Source: Castor canadensis
Taxonomy: Eukaryota; Chordata; Mammalia; Rodentia; Castoridae
DNA: 64,000 bases
Direction: 5' to 3'
Assembly (NCBI RefSeq): GCF_047511655.1
Contig: NC_133386.1
Location: forward strand, 179,511,146-179,575,145
Shown here: positions 33,801-46,800 of the stretch, one piece after another
Layout: every line of letters begins with the position of its first letter
Position numbering within the stretch: the stretch's first letter is position 1
Translations under genes and position numbers: made by a program
The notes under the pieces: generated by a model
Told to the model about the DNA's origin: nothing
What the model saw: only the letters and a program-made list of their open reading frames with translations
Databases searched by the model: none

Positions 33801-36800
33801 TCAATTGAAGTCAGTGAATCACAACATTTCATGCAGAATTTGCGGGATATAAACCCTGTACATTTTTTTCATGTAAAACCTAGTAAGTTAAGATCAGTAT
33901 TTGACATTAATCATAGCTGTAAGTATTATATTAAGTTGTCAACACTAAAAATTTTAAAATAGTTCCATGATATGACATCTTTCTAAAGAAATACTGCCCA
34001 GGAGCCTAACAGTTGTATATAAGTAGTACACAAACATTTGTTTGTAATCTGATGTCTGTTCCAGTACAGTGTTTAACATTCCCTTTCCACTATATTTTGC
34101 CTTACTTACTCTGAAACTTGAATACTAAATTAGCCAGGCAGTCCGACAGTCCCAGCTACTCAGGAGAATGAGGCAGGAGGATCATTTGACCAGCCTGGGC
34201 AACGTAGTGAGAGCCTATCTCCAAAAACAAAAAATGGGGAGGGGGCAAATTACTTCTTAAACTGCTGATGATCTCTTATTTTTTATGTTTTTGCAACTTA
34301 TATTCTCCAAATTATGGTTTCTCTGTGGTTTTGGTTTTCTTTAAAAGCTGGGTCTGTTGTTGTGTTTAAAGGCGATAGTATTTGGTTAATGTTTTCTTTG
34401 CATTTGTGCCCAGATTCGACGCCAAGCAATTAAAGAGCTGCCTCAGTTTGCCACGGGAGAAAATCTTCCCCGGGTGGCAGATATACTCACCCAGCTTTTA
34501 CAGACAGGTAAAGTTTATTATTACCTTTTCATCTAAATAGAACTTCTTTTGAAATAGTGACTGTTTTTAATTTTCTTTTGCATTGGAGGCAGGTGCTAAA
34601 GGTCCTACCTCTAACAGAGGTTAAACTTCTTTTCTTCATTCAGTAGTACAAAACTTAATGACTTCTGATTCTGTGATTGTTAGTGTTTTATTTTTAATTC
34701 TGTTTATAATGGCATATGACTGGATTCTCTTGGAAATTTTAATGCATCATAATTTTTCCTCATTATTCTATAGTGAGATCATTGTACCATCTTCACATAA
34801 AAATTTTACAGGCATGCCAGATCAGTTTCTCTATCCTTATAAGGAGGATTTATCTTTTTGATACTTAACAGAATTGCTTAGGTATAAGTTTCCTGTTACA
34901 TAATCTATGAAAAACTATGTTGAATCTTAAATTTGATAAAAACACAGAGGGTATTTTAAATTTATAATATATTCATTGTGCTACCTTTTCTCTATTCAGA
35001 TGACTCTGCAGAATTTAACTTAGTGAACAATGCCCTGTTAAGTATATTTAAGATGGATGCAAAAGGTAAGGCTAGTTCTTATCTGAATTGCACTTTCCGT
35101 CTTAAAAAAAAAATCTGGGAGCTTGGCCTTACTCATTAAGAATAAAGTCTGGGGTTTTACCTGGGGATCCTTTCATAAAAGTTGTGGTATTTTGACAAAA
35201 AGCCTCCCTAACTCTTAAGAAATCTGGCTTTTCAGTAGAAATAGTTATAAAAACATCAGGTTTTTTCCCTTAGAAACATGTTGGAAAACTCCTTTTACCA
35301 CTTTGAAAAGAAATTCTTCCAAAATACCTGGGTTTTATTATTAATGATATGAAAGGGAAGTCACATTCAAACTGAGTCTATCCAAGAAGAAAACATGTGA
35401 TCAGTCTTTTGGTTGAGGCTATAGAAATTTCAAACTGACTTTGGCTTGGTGTGGTGGTTCACACCTGCAATCCCAGCTACTTAGGAAGGCAGTGATCAGA
35501 ATTGTGGTTCAAGGCCAGCCCCACATCTCAACAAACAAACCAGATGTGGTGGCATGTGCCTTTAATTCCAGCTACGAAGGAGGAATAAGTAAGAGGATCC
35601 TCATGATCAGTGGCCAGACCCTACGAAAAGGGAAACCATATCTGAAAAATTGCCTAAAGCCAAAAGAACTAAAGGCATGGCTCAAGTGGTAGAGCCCCTA
35701 ACAAGTTCAAGGCCGTAAATTCAGACCCCAGTGCCACCAAAAGGAAAGGGAGGGAGGGAAGGAGGAAGGAAGGAAATTTCAGACTAACTTTAACCAGTAT
35801 TTATGGTATTCGGGTGTTTATTAACTTGAGAAGAAATACTTGAATTTACTTAAAAAATTTCTTTATATAATTGACTTGTTGCAGACAGCGATTTTGTTTT
35901 GCAGGAACTTTAGGTGGCTTGTTTAGCCAAATACTTCAAGGAGAAGACATTGTTAGAGAACGTGCAATAAAATTCCTTTCTACAAAACTTAAGACTTTAC
36001 CAGATGAAGTCTTAACAAAGGAAGTAGAGGAGCTTATACTAACAGAATCCAAAAAGGTACATTTCAGTCATCATGTAGTAGAAATTCTCTATAGCAGTAG
36101 AACATCTCTGAAATTGGCAGTATTCATTAATGCTGTATGTTTCTTATGTATAAAATGACACATTCATTCCATTAGAACCACATAGAACTTCAGGTTTTTC
36201 TCAGATTGTATTTAGCACTTGGTCATTCATAATGTTGAGCTAGTGTATTAATTTAATGGGATGTAATCACATTTAAGTCTTTCCTAGTGTTACTGCCAAA
36301 ATTTCTGTATCCTTTAGGACTGTACAAGTTGCCTACTTCAGGAATCCTACTTTTCTCTCCTATGTTATGCTGTTCCATTTCAAAATGAAATTTTACACTG
36401 AAACAGTTTATCTTTTCATCACTATAAACTCATCAGGGTGTTAAATAATGCTTATATTTTGTGCTCCAAGTATCTAGGGTGCATCACTTTTCCCTCATTT
36501 TAAAGTGCCAAGTTTGGGAATACCACTCAAGATTTCTTCAGTGAGAAAGGAGTAGCTTTCTAGCTAGGAATATCAAAATATCTTACCTATGCCCCAGCTA
36601 GTAATCTCATGATGGCAAGTTCCTTTGGTCAGTGAACACAAATGTTTAGACCCACTGATAGGAAAGACGTGCATAGTATCCTACTTGTGTACGATTACCA
36701 TATTGTAAATGAAGCTACTTAATTGTAGGAAACCAAATACTGCTTAACAGTCTGCTATAGAATTTCTGGATTTTTTTTTTTAAAGCACCTACTTAAATTT

Positions 36801-37815
36801 CTTTTTTAACCATTCTGTGAAATTTTGATGCCACAGATACACTGTATGTCTGAGCTTTGTACATAAGAAAGTAAAATTTTCTAAGAATCAGTTTTGCCTC
36901 TTTGGATATTCTGAAACTAGAAGCTGTCTTTTCATCAGAATTTCAGAACCATTAATATCAGGCTGACTTTAGTAATTGAAATAAATTAGCTACTCTTCAA
37001 TATTGATCTTTTCCATTCAAATGTAGTATTATTGTGAGTTGTCACTTTCCAGGTCCTAGAAGATGTTACTGGTGAAGAATTTGTTCTGTTCATGAAGATA
37101 CTATCTGGATTAAAAAGTTTACAAACAGTGAGTGGAAGACAGCAGCTGGTAGAGTTGGTGGCGGAACAGGCCGACCTGGAACAGACCTTCAATCCCTCAG
37201 ATCCCGACTGCGTGGATAGGCTCTTACAGTGCACTCGGCAGGCAGTACCCCTCTTCTCTGTGAGCTCTTTGTTTTATACACATAGCTGGTATTTTGATTA
37301 CTTTATTAGCTATGTCTCTTTCCATGGATACTTACTTGTGCTTTCTCCTCAAACTTTTCCATAAAAGTATTCTTAGTACAATGGAATAAATATTTACTTT
37401 ATGGAGACAGGGATGGGATTTGTAAGACCCCAAGGCAGCAAGAAATTTTTTTAGTCTTACATAGAGACTTTTTAAAAGTCGTGAGTACTTTGTATTCTGT
37501 GTCTGGCTTTGTGTTTCCCTTGGCTGTGAGTCTTCTGGGATGTGTATATGTTAGTTTGGAAAACATAAAGGATCTGTTCTTTTTAAAAAATGTGTAATGT
37601 GAAAATCTAACAATGAAATACCCCTAAATTTGACTTGAGAATCATGTGTAGATGCCCCAGTGCTCCAGGTGACTTTGGAAAAAACATACATTGTCTATTG
37701 AAGTTATTTCTGGGGTAGCCTGGTGTGCTCATTATGCTGTATTTGGAGTTGCAGTACTTTGTGCTATGGTGCTTAGTTAACACTTCACAAAGACTTTCTA
37801 CTACAATATTTGAGA

Positions 37816-37860
<45 letters not shown>

Positions 37861-40800
37861 ACAACTGAGTGTTCATTGATTCTTTTGTTTTTTCCAGAAA
37901 AATGTCCATTCTACAAGGTTTGTGACTTACTTCTGTGAGCAGGTTCTCCCTAACCTCAGTACCTTGACTACCCCAGTGGAGGGGCTAGATATACAGTTAG
38001 AGGTAAGAGAAAATTCCTCCATTCAGCACTGAAAAAACATGCCCATATTTTAACAAAGATGTGAACCACTGACATAGATCTAATTTCTAAGGGGTAATTT
38101 AAACGTCTGATAATGGCTAGCTGATAATCCCCAAGGTCAGGATTAATTGCATAGGACTGATTTATGGATTCAACTATAGTTTGTTGTTGTGGGAAAGCAC
38201 AGCCTCATAAATTTCTTTATAGTCATTCTGTACCCTTGAAAACTTAGTTTTTTTAAATTTTCCTTTTATTTATGCATTGGCTGTACTGGGATTTGAACAC
38301 AGGGCTTCATGCTATTTGAATGACTATTGTTTGAGTGACTCTTCTGGCTCCTGAACCTTAGTATTTTTAAATAAGGTGTTTAATTCATGACAGTTACCGT
38401 ATCTCTCATAACTTACAGAACCAGACTTAAAGTAAATTAGCACAAAATGTCCTTTGTTCCTGATCATCCAATGAAATTGATTATTCTCCTGCCTTGAATC
38501 TCAACTGTAATGTACATATACATTTTTATAACATCTATTATACTCTGCATTTTTTATCACCCTACATTTAACCTGATTCATAACTACCCTCAGAATCTAG
38601 TACAGAGGCTTTTTCCCAAGAGGACCTGATGACTACTGAATTAGACTGAAAGTGCCATTTCCTTCATAGTCCTCTGGGACAGACTCAGTATGCACTGAAA
38701 CAACAGTTTGCTTCAAATGTTTGGGCTAGGGACTTCATACTGGGATTGGAGGAAGCAGGGATGAACAGAATATTGGCAACTGCCAGTATTTTGAGTTAGT
38801 ATCTAGAGACTAAGTTTAATAACAAATGAAGTCCATCTTAAATGCTAGTTATTCTTTGCTGCTGAGAAATCTTTCTCAGTGTCTCTATAGCACAGCTAAA
38901 TTAGTAAACACAGTTACCAGTTTTGTCCTGTAATTAGCATTATCATTATTAACCTTTAGCAGAAAGTGACATGTATTCTTTTCCTTACTTCTCACAGATA
39001 TATTGGAAATCAAGATCTGGGTTTTAGAGTCACTCTGCCACTCACACTGTGACTTTGCTAAGTCACTTAATCTCTAGGCTGCATCATAAGATTTTTTTTT
39101 TCCAGTTCAAATATATAATTCTGTAAAAGCGTAATTAAAAATAAAGCCTTACATAGGACATCACTCGAAAGTAGTAGTAATAGTAAATTGTGTGTTTTAG
39201 GTGTTAAAATTGTTGGCGGAGATGAGTTCATTTTGTGGTGACATGGAGAAGCTAGAAACAAATTTACGAAAACTATTTGATAAATTATTGGTAAGAACTT
39301 TTTCTTTGCTTAATGGTGTAGTCAGTTTAGCTCCCTAAAGATAAAGTTAGTATTAATTTCTAGAGGACAGAGAACCAACTTTTGAATTTTAAACAATAAT
39401 TTTAGATGTGTTAGCTGCTCAGGCCACGTTACCTGAGCATATGTTTTCTTACATATCTGTTCTGGTCTTGCAATTTCTTCTGTTGATGCTTTGCATAAAT
39501 ATCATATAGGATTTAGAAAGATCTTTCTCTTATTCCCATATTAAAATAATTTTATATCTGTGAAAAATTAAGGTTAACTTCTGATTGTGTGAAGAAGTCT
39601 CAAAACTGAAGTTAGCATTGCAAAAGGTCATTTGTTCCAGGCCACCAAGTAAGTAGCTGCCTAAGGCCAAGAAGCTTTAGCAACCAGGAAATAAAGTCCA
39701 TCACTGAAGTTGTAATTGTGGAGAAATAGGCCATCTGATAAAATCATTATCAGCATCACTGGGTGACTTTATTTGAACTGACACAGCAATAAGCCATAGG
39801 CCCTTTAGCATGAGTTGAGTCATCTACCTTCTGCTGCTCATCCAGACCTGTAATACCTATTTGAATGCCTTTTGTTCATACTTCCAATGTAAAAAGATCA
39901 GTGCTTAAAACAACAAGAAGTAGTGCTCAGAAAAGAATTTTGGACTCATTAAGAGCATCAACTTTTTTTTTTTTTTTTTTTTTTGGGGGGTGGTACTGGG
40001 GTTTGAACTCAGGGCCCTACACTGACTAGGCAATGCCCTCAGCAGTGCACTTGAGCCATGCCCCCAAGAGCATCAACTTTTGATCTTAAACGTAGGTCCA
40101 ATCCTGATTTTGAACTTTAATGCCTGTATCTGTTGTAAGTGCCTAATGTTAGCTGTCTTCATTTTCATTATTAGTAGTCACAGCTATAACATAGGCTAAT
40201 AAGGAGAGCTGACATGCTAGAGCATTGACCCATTAGGTAAAAGAAATAACCGCAGTTTCTGTTTTTGATAGCCTTTAATGCTCCATGTATTAAAAGCATG
40301 ACTTACAATAATTACTTGAGTGTCTGTTTATAATTAGAGTGTTTAGAACAGATTGCAAACTTCTCTATTTCCATCTCTTAGGAGTACATGCCTCTCCCTC
40401 CAGAAGAAGCAGAAAACGGGGAGAATGCTGGTAATGAAGAACCCAAGCTGCAGTTCAGTTATGTGGAATGTTTGTTGTACAGTTTTCACCAGTTGGGCCG
40501 AAAACTTCCAGATTTCTTAACAGCCAAACTGAATGCAGAAAAGCTCAAAGATTTCAAAATCAGGTGATATATGAATGAGGTGGCAAAGGTGATGGATCTT
40601 GAAGCTCTCTGGGTTTTGTTTTTGTTTTACAAGTGCATTCTCCCCACCCTACCTCATGTACTGGTTCGGAATGGAAGGTCCAGAGAACACATGTGTGTAA
40701 ATATGACAGGTGTGACATTACAAACCCATGGGAGAAGTGAACTTTCAAATGGATTCTGACTCTCCTCACTTGTTTTTGATCTTGGGCAGGTTTCCCAGCT

Positions 40801-43800
40801 TTAACCTCCCAAATTTCCTTCATCTGTTAAATTTGAATGATAATAGAGATGTGGGAATTAAAGCTTTTAGCATAATGTCTGGCACATTGTTAGTACTTGG
40901 TACCTGTAGCCACTACTGTTAATAATAGTCTACAGTGTTACTGGAGGAACGGTGTTAGAGAAATGAATATCTTCATAGAGACATTTATGGAATTATTCCA
41001 TTAACAAATTAACATTTTATAGTTTGAAATGCTGAGCCACATTGTCATTTATTACTGCTTTCTACTATGCCTAGGGAAGTGATTTAATATTTAATGAAAT
41101 AGCCAGGCATAGTGGCACACATCTATAGTCTTAGCTACTCAGGAAGATGAGGTGGGAGATCACAAGAGTTCAAGTCCAGTCTGAGCAACACAGCAAGACT
41201 CCATCTCAATAACAACAACAAAAATATTTGATGAAATACTTAATCAGAAATAGGCAGCCTGAGATATTACTCTCTTAATTTACTAGTCATAACAATTGTA
41301 TGTACTGAGGATCCTTTTGCTATGGAAGATTGTTTGAGTTTAAGAACAAAATTGAAGTGATGTATTGCTAATTAAATATTTTTTCATTTAGGCTGCAGTA
41401 CTTTGCACGGGGCCTTCAGGTTTATATCAGACAACTTCGCTTGGCTCTCCAGGGTAAAACAGGCGAGGCCTTAAAAACAGAAGAGGTAAGAATATTGTCC
41501 CACATCTTATAAATTGCCAAATCCATATCAAGCTATTTGGATGTGTGTTGGGATTTTTGGCTTTCCCTGATCTCACCTAATTTAATCAGTCTTCATCCCA
41601 GTTCTAATGAAATACTTGAATTTTCATTATGTCTTCTTGTAACTTAAACTGATTTCTTTTGAAATAACTGCTGTGTGCATCTATCCCTATTACATTTTTC
41701 AGGTAAATTGTGGATGACACTTTAGTGTTCTAAACCTGTTCAGGAAACATGATTTGCTTCCTTTGCTAGCTCTAGATTTGTGTAGAGTCAAGAAATAGGA
41801 ATATAATTATCTATAGATTTAAACCAAGGAATTCTCTAACTATAGAAAATGATTTTGAAAAAGGTTTAATCTAGGTAAGCGATTGGCATTTTAATTATTT
41901 TTTCTTTTTGTTTTTTTTGCAGAACAAGATTAAAGTTGTTGCATTGAAAATAACAAACAATATCAATGTTTTAATCAAGGTAAGACTTTTCCTTCTTTAA
42001 TTAACCCTCCCAGCTAGCTGGAAAGTTAGGGCAAAAAGTTTTGTATCTGTTTTTAGGTTTGTAATGGTAGTGTTTAAATGAGAGATGCCATTTCATTCCT
42101 ATATTTGCCCTTTTGAAACTTTATACTTTTTACACCAGTGACATTTTTGCAGCTATCGTAGTCTTAAGTGTTTTATTTAAAAGTTTTGCAGAAGATAACA
42201 AGAGGCATAAATTCGTGTAAGTTTTTATTGAAATGTGAGATTTGATTTTATTTAAACTAGTGATACAAGTCTGTGTTGAAAATGGTACATTAAAAATATT
42301 GTAAACTTAACAAATGCTATAACCTAATGCATGAACATGCGAAAATTTCCTCTTCACGAAACCATTAAGTGATGTAAGGTGACTTGTATTAAGTACAAAT
42401 ATGAGAAACAGGTGGATAGGATCAGCAGCCTGTGTGTAGGGTGACTTGCCAGGAAATTCTGAAATATTTTTTAAATTGAGTAGAAATATGTGACATGATC
42501 AATTCTTTTGTTTTAGGGAAAGCACAGAAAAAAACAGTTGTACTTTGGACCATCCTTCATTTTTCACAGTCCTGAGGGTTTTTTGTTTGTTTGTTTTTAA
42601 CCCCCCCTCCCACCGATCGCCATTCCTGGAATAGTTTCAACATATCTGATTTTTTCATTTATATACATGTGCACATATATTTCCACCTTATTCACTCACC
42701 TACACCCTTTCCTTATATCCTCCCCCCTCCCACTAGAGTACCAACTCCCAGACAGGACCTGTTTACCTTCCTGTTCTCTTCTTTTTTCTCTTTTTAAAAG
42801 ATAGCTACATAGGGAATTTCCTTCTGACATTTCCATGTACAGATGTAAGATGGCCCAAATTGGTTCATCTCCTCTATTTTTCTTCTTTCTACCTTAGTCC
42901 CCTTCTTACGGTGATTTCAGCAGGTTTAAAAATTCTGTATTCATTGTTGAGTTTCTAACTAGGCAGATGCATCTAATTCCACAGTTTACTTTCATGCTTA
43001 TTTTCATGAATTCCTAAACTGTACTCCACTTCTTATGGTCACGTGAGATTTAAGATGTTTAAAACTGAAGTCTTAACCTCCTCTTCATGTGTCCTTTTTC
43101 TCAGCTAATACATTACCATGTACTAAATCCTTCCAGTTAGAAACCTCAAGGTTTTTAATTCAAATAATACTATATTGGCCAATTCCCTGAATTAATCTGC
43201 TATACTGGACTTCTGTTTTATGTAGATGATGTTTTTTAGTATACTCATTTAACTGGGGAGAAGAAAAAAGTTTACTTTCTATCCAGCATGGTGGTACATA
43301 CCTATAATCCTAGCACTTGGGAGGTGGGGACAGGACCAGTGGATTGCAAGTTCTGGACCAGCCTGAACTACCTAGCAAGTTCCAGACCAGCTGAGGCTAC
43401 ATAGTGAGATCCTGTATCAAACCAAAAAAAAAGTTTGCTTTTATTGAATTCTAACTGTATACAGCAATTAAAGAAAAGATAGTAAGAACTATTTGATAAA
43501 ATACTAAGAATGGATATGTTTAGTAATCCATTCATCGTTTTGAAGCTATTATGAGGTAAGATTATTTCAGCTCTGGATTGTTTTAATGTTTAAAATCAGC
43601 AGACTTCTGCATTCTTACCCTATATTTACAAAAAAAAGTAAATAAGTAAATAAAATTAAAAAAACCATACTGGGCTGGTGGAGTGGCTCAAATGGTAGAG
43701 TGCCTGCCTACCAAGCATGAAGCCCTGAGTTCAAACCCCAGTACCGCCAAAAACAAAACAACCAACAAGTAAATAAATAAATAAAAACTGTATATTCATA

Positions 43801-46800
43801 GTTTGGTATTTAAAACTTACGAGGTTTTCTTTTATTGATAACTTAATAGATATTTGAGGAGGATTAACCAGGCCTTTAGCTTTGTTCTAATTTGAGCCAC
43901 TTGAAAATTTGAAAATCAAATACATTACTGTGTTTTCCTTAAAGTACCACAGTGACAGCATTTGTGCAAAAGCAAAGCCTAGTAGCTTTGTTTATTAAAA
44001 TTGGTAAATATTGACGTTTGATCCTGAAATTTTAAATGGCATTTGGAAAAAAAATTAGCTGTAGTTTAAGTAATGTTCACAAAATTATGTTAGTGGAGTA
44101 ATCAATGACTGGTAACAAAATTACCAGTCCTTTTTGCTTTTGCAGTTGTATGTGGGTCCCTATTTTAATCACCAACACAAAAACAAGGAGGAGGCCAGGT
44201 GTAGTGAAAGGCTATAATCACAGCTACTGGGAGGATAGAGGCAGGAGGAACAGTTTGAAGCCAGCCTGACAAAGTTATCTATCCCCTATCTCAAAAACAG
44301 ATGAGCTGGGGAGGGCATGCCTTAAGTAGTAGAGCACTTGCCAAGCATACTTAAGGCCCTGGGTTCAATCCCCAGTACTGCAAAAAGAGATAAATTTAAG
44401 TATACTCTTTCAAAACTAAGTCTTTTTTTTTTTTTTCCTTTGTGGTGGTATTAAACCCAGAGCCTCACAAAATTAGTCTTTAAGATGTGTTTTCCTGCTT
44501 CCTACTCTCATCACTCCCTGCCACCAACACATGCCTAAGAAATTGTGTCTGATTTTGTCTCTCTAGGATCTTTTCCACATTCCTCCTTCTTATAAGAGCA
44601 CTGTCACATTATCCTGGAAACCTGTACAGAAGGTTGAGATGGGGTAAGAAGTATATTTAAAAAGGATTTGAAAGTTGCCAAAATCTGAATTCAGTTTTCA
44701 CTTACACGAGGGTATACTGTTAATTAAATGATTCTCAAGAAAATGTTAAAATATGGCTATTAGAAGCACTACTTAAAATACAAAACCTAATTCCAGTATT
44801 TGTTGAATAAACCGGTAGACTATAACCCTGGAACTTTCAGCTTGTTTATATGCCTGTAGCATAAATAGACTTTTGCAACAGTTTTATAAAATGAATCACT
44901 TGCATGTTAGTCTCTGAAACTACACATTTCATATTGTTTTAAAGCCTTATAAATGCCTCTGACAATGTTCATATAACCAAGTCCTGGTTAATTTGATGGC
45001 ATGAAACAGCATTTTGTATTTTCTAATGTGACTGCCCTCTTTAGGTTGTCTTGATACATAAGTTATAAATGTATTGATAGCTTCTGGCATAATAGAATTT
45101 TTTTTAATTACTATTCTTCCTACTATTATAGGCAAAAGAGAACCAGTGAAGATACAACTTCAAGTTCACCACCCAAGAAATCTCCAGCAGGACCAAAAAG
45201 GGATGCCAGGCAGATTTATAATCCTCCCAGTGGGAAGTACAGCAGCAATTTGGGCAACTTTAATTATGGTGAGCGTTTCCGTTTGGGTACAAGCAATACG
45301 AGAGATTAGATAGAAATTAGATTTGCTTGATTTTCATTGTTAATTATATATAGTATCATAGTTCTGTCAAGTGACTTTCCTGAGTTAGCTTGGGAACTAG
45401 AGCTGTTGGGGAAATAATTTATCCTATTTCTCTTAACTCTTGTGAGCTCCCTGAACACTTAGCATGCTGCTTGTATTCAGAGGAAACAATAGAAACAAAA
45501 GAAAGGAACTTGGCATGAACCATACCTTCCTTATTCTCCCAGTTCCAGCTTTTAGGCAAAGCATTCTGTGCTTTCTCCCTTAGGGATGGATATTGCTTCT
45601 GGCAGATGTGGTATTAATGATCTTTCTTGAATCTTGTCATCCTGTTGCTTGCTCTCCCATTTTCTGTAGCTAAATGAAATGGAGAAGTCATAGAAATGGA
45701 ATCAGATAGTCAAGCATCCTCTGGCAGAGAAGATGTTCTATTGTAGTCTCTCCCTTTGCCCAGAGTGCTATCCTCCTGTCACTGTTTCTTACTGTGCCTT
45801 GGCTAGAGCTTTCCTGCTAGATCATTCTCTGCCAGGGCTATTGAGTCAGAAGTGAAAATCATCTCTCATTCCTTTTTCCCTCATGGATCCCTTTTTAAAA
45901 AAAAAAAAAAAAAGGGCAGAAATACCAGCTCAGTTCCTTATCTTGCTTAGGAAAAGAAAGTTTAATACTACTGGCAACCAAACATGTTTGTGGTTGGTAT
46001 TGATTGCCAATAAGAATTAATTCTGCAGTATTTACTTTTTAAAAAGTGCATTCTGAGCCATATACTCTCTGTTCTAAGGTGAGATAATTGTGACATCCTG
46101 TAAATTCTTCCTACAATGCCTGAGTTCCTCTGTCTGAGCAAACAGATTAGAGAGTGCCAGTTTTAGACTGAGAAATGAACCCTTCTATTCAAATCAGTTA
46201 TTTTACATATCACTTTAAGAAATATCTCTGAACTCTTTTACTGGTATATCAGTGTGTAAATATACATCTCTTCACTTTTTTTTAATCCAAAAAGTAAGGA
46301 TAATAGTTTTTACGAGCTTCAAGTATTTATGAAGAGGCTTTATTCCCATTTCTGCCCACTTTTATCCTGTTATACTAAATTTCTTCCCTACAAAACTTTA
46401 CTATCATTTTCATTATTATTTTTTTAAAAAGAATATTTATGAAAGCATTTCTTAAATGGAAAGAATTCTGTGTTACTTCATTGCACTTTGTAACTTGTAT
46501 AATGTGATATCTAACAGTACTATATTAAAATCAACAATTAGATACTAGAAGAATGTGACTTAAATGAAAGTAATCAAGAGCTTTGGCATTACCTAAAAGA
46601 ATTCTTTTCTTTTTCACTTCATATTCCTTTTCAGCTAGCTGGGCAGGTCAGTTACTCTGAGTCTCCACAAGGATCTGTCCTACAAAATTCATTTTCTTCT
46701 GGATAGAAGGTAGAAAAGAGGTGAAAAAAATGTAACATCTTAGATAGTATGCAATTTTTAAGATTGTCAATGTAAGTGGTTTTACTAAACACAAAAATCC

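Noticed and set aside
36030-36158. Longer frame continuing past API5 exon 5 into intron 5
   Set aside because: The donor AAG|gtacat and the exact continuation of the API5 protein at 37053 show it is intronic.
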